DNA of 64,000 bases from Paenibacillus sp. FSL R7-0345. Its GTDB lineage: Bacteria; Bacillota; Bacilli; Paenibacillales; Paenibacillaceae. Position numbers and translations under genes: made by a program. The DNA is taken from contig NZ_CP152002.1 in NCBI RefSeq assembly GCF_038595055.1, positions 2,896,501-2,960,500 of the forward strand, given 5' to 3'. The notes beneath the pieces were generated by a model that ran no database searches, was not told the origin of the DNA, and saw only the letters and a list, made by a program, of their open reading frames with translations. Shown in pieces: positions 16,364-25,490 of this stretch. Position 1 is the stretch's first letter, and each line of letters begins with the position of its first letter.

Positions 16364-16388
16364 TATTGTGAGTCGGATGCAGACAGGC

Positions 16389-17636
16389 TTAGCGGGTGGC
16401 GCGTACCTGTCTGACGGTTCTGACTGATTTGGTAACCTCTTCTTTAGCCGGACGGTTTGATTCTCTGGAGATGCTCAGCATAATGCCCATGCAGAACATG
16501 GTGACCACCAGTGAGGAGCCTCCGTAGCTGATAAACGGCAGCGTGACCCCTGTCAGCGGGATGGTCTTGGTGACACCGCCGATGTTGACAAAGGCTTGAA
16601 TGGCGATCAGGCCCATTACCCCTATGCCAACCAGTGTACCGAAGGGATCGGTGCATCTGAGGGCAATCAGGATGCCTCTCCAGATAAAGTACAGATAGAC
16701 CAGCAGGAAGATGGCTGTGCCGATAAAGCCGAGCTCCTCGCCGATCACAGCAAAGATAAAGTCCGTATAAGGGTAAGGCAGATAATGCAGCTTCTGGATG
16801 CTCTGTCCGAAGCCGGCGCCGCTGGTACCGCCTTCTCCCAATGCCATCAGGGACTGGAGAATGTTATAGCCTCCGCCTTCAGCATCCTGGGTCGGATCAA
16901 GAAATGCCATGATGCGGTCCATTTTGTAGTTATTATCTGCGGCTACTGTAGCAGGCTGCGGCGAAATGGAGTCTATGGCAGTCTTGGCCCCCATTACAAT
17001 CCCTACCCCGAGCACCAGAAGTGCGATCGAAGCTAGAATATGCTTCATGCTGGCGCCGCCGGCATAGATAACAAGGCCGCTGGTTGCTACAAGAATGAGG
17101 CAGGAGCCCAGATCCGGCTGCATCATGATAAGGCCGGCAACAATACCAACAATGACCATAACCGGGATATAGCCGGTGCGGAAATCCCTGAGCCGCTCGC
17201 CTTTTTTGGTAATCAGGGCGGCCAGATACAGAATGATCGAGATTTTGGCCAGCTCCGTTGGCTGGATGCCGAGTCCGCCGACATTAAACCAGCTCTTGGC
17301 GCCGTTAGTGCGCTCGGTGAAGGCGACAAGCAACAGCAGAATAAGCGTAAGTAAAAAGATCGGGGCATACCATTTCTTGAATTTGCTGTAGTGGATATTC
17401 ATTACGGTGAACATTACGACGCTGCCGACCACAACCCATTGGATCTGATTCTTCAGGAAGTACAGCGGATCATTTCCGAACTTTTCACTGGCCAGTGTGA
17501 GGTTGGAACTGGAGCTGAACACCATGACGAGCCCGAAGCCGACAAGGAGCAGGGTCAGGATGAGCAGCTGAAAATCGGGTGTTCCTCTTTTGGGCAGGCT
17601 GACTTTGGATTTCGTCTTTCCCTTTACTGTACTCAA
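16389..17636 (-). CDS. ftsW: FtsW, SEDS-family peptidoglycan polymerase of the divisome
   Basis: 415 aa with about ten membrane segments. SEDS signatures include NQIQWVVVG, WFNVGGLGIQPTELAKI (with the conserved Glu-Leu-Ala-Lys), QPDLGSC, and the C-terminal GVTLPFISYGGSSL. FtsW polymerises septal glycan from lipid II with its cognate class B PBP. The length and basic cytoplasmic ends suit FtsW; RodA is the main alternative. The start is a TTG overlapping the stop of the upstream YugN-like gene (TTGA), so translation is probably coupled. No strong separate ribosome-binding site is seen. Confidence 0.88.
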   Translation of the reverse strand: MSTVKGKTKSKVSLPKRGTPDFQLLILTLLLVGFGLVMVFSSSSNLTLASEKFGNDPLYFLKNQIQWVVVGSVVMFTVMNIHYSKFKKWYAPIFLLTLILLLLVAFTERTNGAKSWFNVGGLGIQPTELAKISIILYLAALITKKGERLRDFRTGYIPVMVIVGIVAGLIMMQPDLGSCLILVATSGLVIYAGGASMKHILASIALLVLGVGIVMGAKTAIDSISPQPATVAADNNYKMDRIMAFLDPTQDAEGGGYNILQSLMALGEGGTSGAGFGQSIQKLHYLPYPYTDFIFAVIGEELGFIGTAIFLLVYLYFIWRGILIALRCTDPFGTLVGIGVMGLIAIQAFVNIGGVTKTIPLTGVTLPFISYGGSSLVVTMFCMGIMLSISRESNRPAKEEVTKSVRTVRQVRATR

Positions 17637-17980
17637 GCCTCAAGCAGCGCTTTCAGCTCTAGAATCCGCTGCGCGGCAGTCTCCAGGACGGGCTGGGGAA
17701 CCGGGGATTCGTACTCCAGGCCATGGGGAAAGGTGGCCTTGCCCAGGTATACGGCTTCAATGGCCAGCATGGCGTCGGGCTTCTCAAGCTTGCCTTCGAC
17801 AGCGCGTGTGTTGACCCGCAGGAAATATTCGCCGCCGTTCTGGTGGTCCTCAATCTTACAATCGTAAGTGGCGCGGTAGTATTCCCATTGCCAGCGGATA
17901 AATCCGGCTTTGGCCGCACTTTCATCCAGATACTGAAGGTCGCTTTGCAGTCCTACGAGGCCAGTGTTCTCAAATATCAT
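17633..17980 (-). CDS. YugN-like family protein
   Basis: 115 aa beginning MIFENTGLVGLQSDL. It is soluble and has aromatic and charged conserved-looking blocks (RWQWEYYRATYDCKIED, GEYFLRVNTRAVEGKLE). I match it to the YugN-like family from memory; no biochemical role is known to me. ATG 17980 lies 11 nt after AAGGGGG; the in-frame ATG at 17989 is too close to that site. It is the first gene of a two-gene unit with ftsW, overlapping by 4 nt. Confidence 0.7.
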   Translation of the reverse strand: MIFENTGLVGLQSDLQYLDESAAKAGFIRWQWEYYRATYDCKIEDHQNGGEYFLRVNTRAVEGKLEKPDAMLAIEAVYLGKATFPHGLEYESPVPQPVLETAAQRILELKALLEA

Positions 17981-18155
17981 AGCGCACATATCCCCCTTAA
18001 GAAGTATAATGATTCATTCATTGCATCATTGTAGATGTTCTACCTCATGATAGTATGTTTCCAGGGGTTGTGCAAGGTAGACAGGCCGTGCCAATACACA
18101 GTTTTTTGCGTTTCTGCTACAATATAAAGACATGGGAGAAGGGAATGGAACTTTA

Positions 18156-19325
18156 ATGGATAAAAGAGAGATTGAACAGCTGCTTCCGGACATGGTGGAA
18201 TGGCGCCGTCATCTGCACCGTCATCCGGAACCGTCTTACGAGGAGAAGGAAACGTCGGCTTTTGTAGCCGCGAAACTGGCTGAATTCGGGATTGAAGTGA
18301 AGCACAGCAGCGCCGGCTACGGGCTGACTGGCATTCTGAAAGGAAGCAAGCCGGGCAAAACGGTGGTGCTGCGTGCAGACATGGATGCGCTCAATATTAC
18401 CGAGGAAAGCGGAAGTGAATATGCTTCGCAGAATCCCGGCGTGATGCATGCCTGCGGACATGACGGGCATACGGCGATGCTGCTTGGAGCGGCGGCTTAT
18501 TACAGCGCCCGCCGGGACGGGCTTCAGGGCGAGCTGCGCTTCCTGTTTCAGCCGGCTGAGGAGATCTGCCCGGGCGGTGCGAAGGACATGATCGCTGAAG
18601 GCGTGCTGGAGGGGGCAGATGCCGTCTACGGCCTGCATCTGTGGACACCGCTGCCGCTGGGAACCATCGGCAGCGCACCGGGTCCGCTGATGGCTTCGGC
18701 GGACGAGTTCTTCATCGATATCACCGGAAAGGGCGGACACGGCGGGATGCCACACCGTACAGTGGACAGTATTGTAGCAGCAGCGGCGCTTGTAACCCAG
18801 CTGCAGACCATTGTCAGCCGTAATGTAGACCCGCTCCAGCCGGCTGTGCTTAGCATCGGAACGATCCAGGGCGGAACCGCCCAGAACATTATTGCGGAGC
18901 GCTGCCGGATCACGGGCACTGTCCGGGCTTTTGATGAGGAGACGCGGTACCTCATCCGCCGCAGAATTGAGGAGATGGCGGCGGCGGTTGCTGCGGTCTA
19001 CGGGGCGGAGGCCAAAGTAGATTATCTGATGGGTTATCCGCCGCTGGTCAACGATGAAGCGGAATTTAACCGCTTCTTCCGGATTGCCCCGGAGACATTG
19101 GGGGAGGATGTGCAGATCATCCGGATGGACCAAATCATGCCGGCCGAGGATTTTGCATATTACGTCAAGGAAATTCCCGGCTGCTTCATCTTTGTAGGCG
19201 CCGGAAATCCGGTCAAGCATGCGGTTTATCCGCATCATCACAGTAAATTTGATTTCGACGAAGATGCCATGCTGCACGGCGCGAGGCTGCTGGTGGCACT
19301 CGCTGATACCCGTCTGAATGAATAG
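18156..19325 (+). CDS. M20 family amidohydrolase (N-acyl-amino acid/hippurate hydrolase type)
   Basis: 389 aa, full length for the M20D/AmhX-like peptidases. Metal-site motifs are LRADMDAL, MHACGHDGHTAMLLG, FQPAEE (catalytic Glu plus ligand) and the C-terminal PHHHSKFDFDE. A dimerisation domain lies between, from about DEFFIDITGKGGHGG. It should hydrolyse an amide bond of an N-acylated amino acid in the cytosol; the substrate cannot be read from sequence. A TACAATATAAA stretch at 18118-18128 looks like a -10 region, which makes ATG 18156 preferable to the in-frame ATG at 18132. Confidence 0.88.
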   Translation: MDKREIEQLLPDMVEWRRHLHRHPEPSYEEKETSAFVAAKLAEFGIEVKHSSAGYGLTGILKGSKPGKTVVLRADMDALNITEESGSEYASQNPGVMHACGHDGHTAMLLGAAAYYSARRDGLQGELRFLFQPAEEICPGGAKDMIAEGVLEGADAVYGLHLWTPLPLGTIGSAPGPLMASADEFFIDITGKGGHGGMPHRTVDSIVAAAALVTQLQTIVSRNVDPLQPAVLSIGTIQGGTAQNIIAERCRITGTVRAFDEETRYLIRRRIEEMAAAVAAVYGAEAKVDYLMGYPPLVNDEAEFNRFFRIAPETLGEDVQIIRMDQIMPAEDFAYYVKEIPGCFIFVGAGNPVKHAVYPHHHSKFDFDEDAMLHGARLLVALADTRLNE

Positions 19326-19404
19326 CTGTTCTGCCTATGCATAAACAGTCCGGACTATGGAGAACCTACTTCCGTATATTACGGAGCAGACAGGAGGTTC
19401 TTTT

Positions 19405-19836
19405 GTGAAGACAGTCCGGGAAGTTATGACTAGGCAGCCTGCAGTGGTTACGCTGCTGGATAATGTCTATGAAGTTGCCGTCAAAATGAGAGATCATAAT
19501 ACCGGGTTTATGCCGGTGGTAGATTCGGAAGCGGGAGGAAGGCTCATCGGGGTTATCACAGACCGGGACCTGGTGCTTAGAGGCTATGCCCAGAAGCATC
19601 CGGGCTCAACCGCTGTGGAAGCAGTGATGAGCAGCAAGGTTATCTCCATAGAGGAGTCCGCGACGGTAGATGAGGCTGCTGAACGGATGGGTTCAGCGCA
19701 GATCCGCCGTCTCCCGGTCACGCGCGGTAATCAGCTGATTGGTGTTGTATCGCTTGGTGATCTGGCTGTAAAGGACATCTTTGCGGACGAAGCAGGAGAA
19801 GCGCTGAGCGATATTTCGCAGCGCCAGCTGCATTGA
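19405..19836 (+). CDS. Tandem CBS-domain protein
   Basis: 143 aa, just one CBS pair with no attached enzyme. CBS1 covers about 7-60 (REVMTRQPAVVTLLDNV, GVITDRDLVLR) and CBS2 about 75-130 (VMSSKVISIEESATVDEA, GVVSLGDLAVKD). Such pairs bind adenine nucleotides and act as small regulatory subunits; the partner is unknown. It resembles B. subtilis YhcV. GTG 19405 is chosen because AGGAGG stands 8 nt upstream; the in-frame ATG at 19357 has none. Confidence 0.88.
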   Translation: MKTVREVMTRQPAVVTLLDNVYEVAVKMRDHNTGFMPVVDSEAGGRLIGVITDRDLVLRGYAQKHPGSTAVEAVMSSKVISIEESATVDEAAERMGSAQIRRLPVTRGNQLIGVVSLGDLAVKDIFADEAGEALSDISQRQLH

Positions 19837-19851
19837 ACAGGTATTAAAGCA

Positions 19852-19887
19852 AGCTCATATCCGCAGCAGTGCGGAGGTGGGCTTTTT
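19852..19887 (+). terminator. Terminator after the CBS-domain gene
   Basis: AGCTCATATCCGCA (19852-19865) pairs imperfectly with TGCGGAGGTGGGCT (19870-19883), followed by a T5 run. Confidence 0.65.
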
Positions 19888-19958
19888 CCTGTTGGGCCTG
19901 TACTAGCACTCAGGCCTGCCGGACAGCTTATCGGTGATCATAGACAGGAGGAGAGAAC

Positions 19959-21656
19959 ATGAACGGAACAGGGCCATGTATTGCCCGCAAAGACAAAACG
20001 GTTCTGCTGGAATGCGGACACCCGGAATCCGCCGCCGCGGGCAGGGAGCTGGCCGGCTATGCCGAGCTTGTAAAAAGCCTCCCGGCTTATCATACCTACC
20101 GGATTACTCCGCTGTCGTTGTGGAACGCCGCTGCCGGAGGGATGAAGGCGGAACAGATCACCGCCAGTCTGCAGCGCCTGGCGCGCTGGGAGGTTCCGGC
20201 CGGGCTGGAAGAAGAAATCCGCAAGCTGGTCACGCGGTACGGAAAACTTACGCTGCATGCGCATGCAGCTGACAGCCGGCTGGTTGTGCTGCGCGCCGAC
20301 AGCCCGGCGCTGCTTGATGAGCTGGAAGGACGCGCCGGACTGGACGGGCTGCACCTGGGCAGAAGCGGTCCGCTGGAATGCACATGCCCGGCGGTCTCGC
20401 GCGGGCTGCTGAAGCAGGAGCTGACCAGGCTCGGTTATCCGGTGCAGGACTACGCCGGCTACCGGGAGGGCCAGGAGCTGAGCCTTGCCTGGAAACAGGA
20501 AGGGCAGCGCAGTGCCGGCGACAATAAGGAAGACTTCGGACTCCGCCCGTACCAGGAGGAGGCGGTCCGCCTCTTTTACGGAATGGGCGGCAGCGGGGTT
20601 GTTGTCCTGCCCTGCGGAGCGGGCAAGACGGTCGTCGGGCTCGCCGTAATGGAGAAGCTGCAGTGTGAAACGCTGATTCTTACTTCTAACACAACCTCTG
20701 TAGAGCAGTGGCGGAAAGAGCTGCTCCAGCGGACCAGCCTGCAGGGCGGGGACATCGGGGAATATACCGGTGAGCGCCGGGAAGTGCGGCCTGTGACGCT
20801 GGCAACCTATCAGATGCTGACGCACCGCCGCTCAAAAGGGGAGTCTTTTGCCCATATGAATTTGTTCAACGAGCGGAATTGGGGCCTGATTATCTATGAC
20901 GAGGTCCATCTGCTGCCCGCCCCGGTATTCCGGGCGACCGCCGACATTCAGGCGACAAGGCGCCTGGGGCTGACCGCAACGCTGATCAGGGAGGACGGCC
21001 GCGAGGGAGATGTCTTCTCACTGATCGGTCCGCGCTGCTATGAGCTGCCCTGGCGGTCATTGGAGAAGCAGGGCTGGATCGCCGCTGTCGATTGTGTGGA
21101 GCTTGTGGTGCCGATGGACACGGCTCTGCGGAGCCGGTATCTCTATGCCGGCGGCAAAGAGCAGTTCCGGCTTGCTGCCGGCAACCCTTCCAAAGCAGCT
21201 GCAGCGGCACGGATTATTGCAGGCCATGCCGGCTCCAAGGTGCTGGTCATCGGCCAGTACCTGGATCAGCTCGAGGAGCTTGCTGCCTGTCTGAATGCAC
21301 CGCTGATCACCGGCAAGACTCCGCAGCGTGAGCGCAATGCGCTGTATGCGGCGTTCAACGAGGGAAGCCTCAGTGTGCTGGTGGTATCGAAGGTGGCTAA
21401 TTTTGCGGTCAATCTGCCGGATGCCTCCGTTGCCATTGAGGTATCCGGCGCTTATGGCTCCCGCCAGGAGGAGGCCCAGCGGCTGGGCCGGATTCTGCGG
21501 CCCAAGCAGGGCGAGAACAAGGCGTACTTCTACACGCTGGTCACCGGGGACAGCCGCGAGCAGGAATTTGCGCTGCGGCGCCGCCTGTTTCTGACGGAGC
21601 AGGGCTATGAATATGCGGTCAGGACAGACGGGCCGCCGGGGGAGGCCATGTCATGA
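19959..21656 (+). CDS. XPB/Rad25-type DNA helicase
   Basis: 565 aa superfamily 2 helicase. After an N-terminal region (1-190) with no motif I recognise come Walker A PCGAGKTVVG (219-228), DEVH (314-317), LTAT (338-341) followed by RED (344-346), and the C-terminal lobe with QRLGRILRPK (507-516). DEVH with the RED motif is specific to the XPB family, whose eukaryotic members open DNA in TFIIH. Bacterial XPB unwinds or translocates on DNA in vitro, but its cellular role is unsettled. AGGAGG precedes the ATG. The stop overlaps the next gene's start (ATGA), so the two are coupled. Confidence 0.9.
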   Translation: MNGTGPCIARKDKTVLLECGHPESAAAGRELAGYAELVKSLPAYHTYRITPLSLWNAAAGGMKAEQITASLQRLARWEVPAGLEEEIRKLVTRYGKLTLHAHAADSRLVVLRADSPALLDELEGRAGLDGLHLGRSGPLECTCPAVSRGLLKQELTRLGYPVQDYAGYREGQELSLAWKQEGQRSAGDNKEDFGLRPYQEEAVRLFYGMGGSGVVVLPCGAGKTVVGLAVMEKLQCETLILTSNTTSVEQWRKELLQRTSLQGGDIGEYTGERREVRPVTLATYQMLTHRRSKGESFAHMNLFNERNWGLIIYDEVHLLPAPVFRATADIQATRRLGLTATLIREDGREGDVFSLIGPRCYELPWRSLEKQGWIAAVDCVELVVPMDTALRSRYLYAGGKEQFRLAAGNPSKAAAAARIIAGHAGSKVLVIGQYLDQLEELAACLNAPLITGKTPQRERNALYAAFNEGSLSVLVVSKVANFAVNLPDASVAIEVSGAYGSRQEEAQRLGRILRPKQGENKAYFYTLVTGDSREQEFALRRRLFLTEQGYEYAVRTDGPPGEAMS

Positions 21657-23569
21657 CGACGCTGAGCCCATCGGCTACGGAGGTGCTGCGCCAGTTCTGC
21701 GCAGCTTATGCGGACAGGCCGTTTGCTGTGGAGAAGGCGGAACGGCTGCGGCCTGGAGACCTCTGCCGCGCCGAGCTGCAGCTGGCCATTCTGGAGCTGC
21801 GCCAGGCCGGCCTGGTAGAGCTGCGCCAGAAAATCTGGGGCGAGCAGTTCTACCAGATTCCGCCGCAGCAGCTGGCGGCGGTACAGCAGGAATGCTTTAG
21901 CTGTGACCTTGAACCCTTACACGGCGAGCAGGTGATGGTCGAGTGGCCGGCAGAGCCGGGACTGGCTGCCCAGCTGTTCCGTGCGCTGGCATTCATCCGG
22001 CAGGAGGGGCTTCCGCTGACGGCCAAAGGCGGCATTCATAAGAAGCATTTGAGCAAGCTGACCGCCCTGCTGCCGTTGCAGGACAGGCATCTGCAGGGCT
22101 TGTTTCCGGAATCTGCTGCCGGTGATGCGGCTGTGCTTCCTTTCACCGTGATTATCGATCTTGCGCTTGTACTCGGGCTGGCTGTACCCGGAGATAAAGC
22201 TTATAAGCTGGAGCATGAAAAACTGCAAAGCTGGCTGGAGCTTGAGGAAGCGCAGATGAACAGCATCCTGTACAGTCTGATCCTTGACCGCTATGCTGCT
22301 GCTGAACCTGCCCTGCAGCATTTCAGATATCTTCTGTCCTCTCCCGCGTTTGTACCGGGCAGCTGGTATGTGCTTGAAGATACTTTGGACTTCCTGCTGG
22401 TTTCAGGCCTGTCCGCCGGAAAGGAAGCTGATGCGCTGCGGCCAGGCTGCCTTAGCTGGCTGCATTGCCTGTCCGGCTTCGGCTGGTGCGAGCTGGGAGT
22501 AACAGACAGCGGGAAAGCCTGTTTCCGGTGGACTGCGCATAAGCCGGTGCTGACGGCTGTGCAACAACCGCAGGATTCCGGCCAAGACGGGCAGGCTCCT
22601 GCAAACGGGCACACCGCTTCCGCAGATGGCGGAGGCTTTATCATCCAGCCGGACTTCGAGGTGCTGGTGCTTCCGGAGGTGCCTTACCGGCTGCGCTGGG
22701 GGCTGGCAGGCTGTGCGGAGCTGCTGAGTAGCGACGACGGGCTGTGGAGCTTCCGGCTGAGCCGGGAGAAGCTGGAGGAAGCGGCAGAACGCGGGCTGCC
22801 TCCGGAGGAGATCATCAGCTGGCTTGGCGCCCGTGCCGAAGGAGGAATGCCTGGACAGGTCCGCCTGACGCTTGCCCAGTGGGCACGGAGCATCGGCCGG
22901 ACCGCCTGGTCACAGGTCATCCTGCTGACCTGCCAGGCGGAAGAAGAGGCTGCTGACATTTCCGCGCATCCCCGGCTTGGAGACTGTCTGACCCGGATCG
23001 GCCCGCTGCATTTCATAGTCCGGCAGGACCGCACTGAACAGGTGCGCAAGGAGCTGGCGGCAGCGGGGCTGGCGCCGCCGCGGCTGATCAGCGGGGCAGG
23101 TGAAGGAGACGCACCTCAGCCGCTCTGTCTTCCGGATGACACCGCTTGGGCTGAAGCCGCATACGTCCTTCCATCGGCGGAAGCCGTTCCCGGCCTGCTC
23201 GGCAACCGGACTGCGCTGAGGACGGTACCGGCTGCTGCCGGGAAACCGGAGGAGCAAATGCTTCCCGGAGCAGACAGCGGAGACAGCATTCCGCAGATGT
23301 GGCTGCGGGAATGGAGGGAGTACCACACGACTACAGCGCAAAAAGTCATGGAGCAGGCCTTCCGGTGGGGAATAAAGGTCCGCCTGTCTATTAAGGGGGA
23401 AATCTGCGATTTCATCCCTGAGCAGCTCCGCGGAAATCCGTGGAGAGTAGCCGGCGGGCTGATGCCTGAAGGAACAAGGCAGTGTGAAGAAGCGGAACTG
23501 GCACCGGGGGACTGGACGGAAATGAAGCTGCTGCTTCCGGAGGGGTACAGAAATTCCTCTTCTGCTTAG
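21653..23569 (+). CDS. Helicase-associated (Helicase_C_3/XPB-N-like) protein
   Basis: 638 aa, soluble. The N-terminal 400 residues are rich in Leu, Glu and Gln helices of winged-helix character. Around residue 325 comes GGGFIIQPDFEVLVLPE, the signature of the domain that in bacteria is encoded next to XPB and resembles the XPB/Ssl2 N-terminus. No ATPase motif is present, so it likely acts as the helicase's partner. The start ATG overlaps the xpb stop by 4 nt. The pairing of these two families is also known in Mycobacterium; the archaeal equivalent slot holds Bax1, a nuclease. The enzymatic role here is unknown. Confidence 0.8.
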   Translation: MTTLSPSATEVLRQFCAAYADRPFAVEKAERLRPGDLCRAELQLAILELRQAGLVELRQKIWGEQFYQIPPQQLAAVQQECFSCDLEPLHGEQVMVEWPAEPGLAAQLFRALAFIRQEGLPLTAKGGIHKKHLSKLTALLPLQDRHLQGLFPESAAGDAAVLPFTVIIDLALVLGLAVPGDKAYKLEHEKLQSWLELEEAQMNSILYSLILDRYAAAEPALQHFRYLLSSPAFVPGSWYVLEDTLDFLLVSGLSAGKEADALRPGCLSWLHCLSGFGWCELGVTDSGKACFRWTAHKPVLTAVQQPQDSGQDGQAPANGHTASADGGGFIIQPDFEVLVLPEVPYRLRWGLAGCAELLSSDDGLWSFRLSREKLEEAAERGLPPEEIISWLGARAEGGMPGQVRLTLAQWARSIGRTAWSQVILLTCQAEEEAADISAHPRLGDCLTRIGPLHFIVRQDRTEQVRKELAAAGLAPPRLISGAGEGDAPQPLCLPDDTAWAEAAYVLPSAEAVPGLLGNRTALRTVPAAAGKPEEQMLPGADSGDSIPQMWLREWREYHTTTAQKVMEQAFRWGIKVRLSIKGEICDFIPEQLRGNPWRVAGGLMPEGTRQCEEAELAPGDWTEMKLLLPEGYRNSSSA

Positions 23570-23597
23570 GTGGCAGGATATGTTATGATAGGTTAGT

Positions 23598-23614
23598 CTA
23601 CAGCCCCGCTGTAG
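23598..23614. promoter_or_regulatory. Perfect inverted repeat upstream of ylbF
   Basis: CTACAGC (23598-23604), CCC, GCTGTAG (23608-23614), 30 nt before ylbF. There is no T-run, so it is not a standard terminator; it could be an operator or a leader hairpin. Confidence 0.4.
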
Positions 23615-23643
23615 AACATTTACACAGAAAAGAGTTGAAGTTC

Positions 23644-24081
23644 ATGAGCGTAGCGGAATTGAATACGGTCGATATGGCCGAAGTGCTGACATACGCCTAT
23701 GAATTAGGCGATATGATTAATCAATCCGCTGAAGTGTCGGATTATTTATACTGGAAGGGGCGCGTCAGCGCCAATCCCGAAATTCAGGCCATGGTTAGAC
23801 GGCTGCAGGGCAAGAAGGAGCTGTTCGAAGAGACACAGCGCTTCGGGCATTTTCATCCGAACTATCACAGTGCGAAGGATGAAGTAGCAGCTGTCGAGCA
23901 GGAGCTCGAACAGTTTGAGGAGGTTTTACGCTTCAAACAGGCGGAGGCGACGCTGGACGATATTTTACATTCCATGTCGGAAGCAATCGCATTCTCGGTA
24001 TCGGATAGCATCAAGGTGCCTAGCAACGATCCGGCGCCAAAGGGCGGATGCGGCAGCGGCGGCAAATGCTCCTGCGGATAA
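23644..24081 (+). CDS. ylbF: YlbF/RicF family regulator subunit
   Basis: 145 aa with the coiled-coil-like YlbF domain (about 10-115) and a C-terminal cysteine cluster GGCGSGGKCSCG. In B. subtilis RicF joins RicA (YmcA) and RicT (YaaT) in an Fe-S-containing complex that promotes mRNA processing by RNase Y and affects Spo0A activation, competence and biofilm formation. The cysteines here fit the Fe-S ligands. ATG 23644 is the likely start; a TTG at 23635 is in frame. The neighbour is ylbG, as in B. subtilis. Confidence 0.9.
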   Translation: MSVAELNTVDMAEVLTYAYELGDMINQSAEVSDYLYWKGRVSANPEIQAMVRRLQGKKELFEETQRFGHFHPNYHSAKDEVAAVEQELEQFEEVLRFKQAEATLDDILHSMSEAIAFSVSDSIKVPSNDPAPKGGCGSGGKCSCG

Positions 24082-24123
24082 GCTGCCGCTTGCCGGGGAG
24101 AGACAGAAAGGGCGGATGAGCTT

Positions 24124-24387
24124 ATGTTTGCGGAACGGACAGGATATATCGTATGGGTCAGCGATGTCAAGGCGGCACGCAACCTGGAGAAATACGGAAC
24201 ACTGCATTATGTCTCCCGTAGGATGCATTATGCGGTAATGTATGTGAATGCGGAACGTGCCGAGGAAGTCATGAAGAATGTCCGCAGGCTCTCATATGTG
24301 CGTAAGATCGAACGGTCCTACCGCAATGAACTGAAGACGGAATACACCAGCAACGGGCAGGACAAGTCGCGTTATTACGGATTGTAG
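24124..24387 (+). CDS. ylbG: YlbG family protein (DUF2129)
   Basis: 87 aa, starting MFAERTGYIVWVSDVK, with the compact alpha/beta DUF2129 fold covering residues 5-75 (HYVSRRMHYAVMYVN; VRRLSYVRKIERSYR). Function is unknown. It is adjacent to ylbF in many Bacillales and here lies 42 nt downstream on the same transcript, which ends in a good terminator. Confidence 0.9.
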   Translation: MFAERTGYIVWVSDVKAARNLEKYGTLHYVSRRMHYAVMYVNAERAEEVMKNVRRLSYVRKIERSYRNELKTEYTSNGQDKSRYYGL

Positions 24388-24414
24388 GACAAGTTCATAA
24401 ACGTTGGTATTTGG

Positions 24415-24442
24415 AAGCAGGCGCTGTAAGCGTCTGCTTTTT
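24415..24442 (+). terminator. Terminator of the ylbF-ylbG unit
   Basis: AAGCAGGCGCT (24415-24425) pairs with AGCGTCTGCTT (24429-24439), one G-T wobble, then a T5 run. Confidence 0.85.
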
Positions 24443-24581
24443 GCTGTACACTGAAACAGGTCTGAAATAAAGCGGGCATTTGTCGATATTTGGCAGAATA
24501 TTTAATCGCCGCTTAATACTTTGCGTTTATGCTTGTGCTAAGAGTGATAAAATTCACGAAGACAGGCATACAGGTGATCAA

Positions 24582-25490
24582 ATGAGTAAAGAACGGGCTC
24601 TGTCCCAAAAGATAAAATTAATTCCGCGATATCTGCAGCATTTAAATGTCAGGCTTAAAGGGGAGCTGCAGGAGCTCGGCCAGTTATCGGCCTTACTGGA
24701 TATTATGAATAATGAGCGTCTGGATACCTATTTTCAGCCGATTCTGCAGCTGCGGACCGGACAAACAGTCGGGCATGAGGTGCTCAACCGTCCTCCGTCC
24801 TCCACCCATTTTCCTACCACTGAGCATTTTTATGAGTTCGCCGGGCGGACCGACCAGATGTTCCGCTTTGAGCAGAACTGCCGCCGGATCTCGCTGCTGC
24901 GGTATATGGAACGGCTGCCAATGGAGGAGCGTACCGGAAGTGCGCTGGTTTTTATTAATGTCCACCCCGGGGTGCTGAATGATGCCCGCCATAAGAGCGG
25001 GGAAACGCTGACCCTGCTGCAGTCGCTGGGGCTGTCGCCGGAGCGGGTCGTGTTTGAACTGACGGAACGGCAGGCGGTACAGGATTATATCGGTTTTGAA
25101 AAGGTGCTGTCCCACTACCGTGAACAGGGCTTCCGGATAGCGGTTGACGATGCAGGCTCGGGCTACAACAGCCTCAAAACGCTGGTCTATCTGAAACCAG
25201 AGTTTATTAAGCTGGACAAGTCGCTGATCCGCGGGATACACGGCTGCAGGGAGCAGCAGGAGCTGCTGGAGCTTATCCGGGAGTATGCCGACCGGTCTGC
25301 TACCCAAGTCATTGCAGAAGGTATCGAAACGGCGGAGGAACTGGTATATTTACAGAGAGCAGGCATTGAATTCGGTCAAGGGTATGCGCTTGGCAGGCCG
25401 GGGCAGTCTCCGGTCCGGGGAAATTGTCCGGTAGAGCCTATTAAAGCTGCTGGAAGGGGAGTCTATGGCTATGTTTCTTCAAATCGGTGA
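24582..25490 (+). CDS. EAL-domain c-di-GMP phosphodiesterase
   Basis: 302 aa; the EAL domain covers about 45-280. Catalytic elements are largely present: EVL in place of EAL (about 67-69), the Asn of FINVHP, ELTE, DDAGSG (usual DDFGTG), KLDKSLI, EGIET and GQGYALG. It should hydrolyse c-di-GMP to pGpG. ATG 24582 follows AGGTGAT; an in-frame TTG at 24480 is less likely. Its last 20 or so codons overlap the CBS-GGDEF gene in another frame. Homologues commonly exist as one EAL-CBS-GGDEF protein, so this may be half of a split gene. Confidence 0.88.
   Translation: MSKERALSQKIKLIPRYLQHLNVRLKGELQELGQLSALLDIMNNERLDTYFQPILQLRTGQTVGHEVLNRPPSSTHFPTTEHFYEFAGRTDQMFRFEQNCRRISLLRYMERLPMEERTGSALVFINVHPGVLNDARHKSGETLTLLQSLGLSPERVVFELTERQAVQDYIGFEKVLSHYREQGFRIAVDDAGSGYNSLKTLVYLKPEFIKLDKSLIRGIHGCREQQELLELIREYADRSATQVIAEGIETAEELVYLQRAGIEFGQGYALGRPGQSPVRGNCPVEPIKAAGRGVYGYVSSNR

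Noticed and set aside
18153..19277. 374-codon minus-strand frame opposite the M20 amidohydrolase
   Set aside because: Same reasons: antisense of a well-supported gene, no ribosome-binding site, no domain.
19938..20825. 295-codon minus-strand frame opposite the XPB helicase
   Set aside because: An artefact of high G+C codon usage in the real gene; no start signal and no domain.
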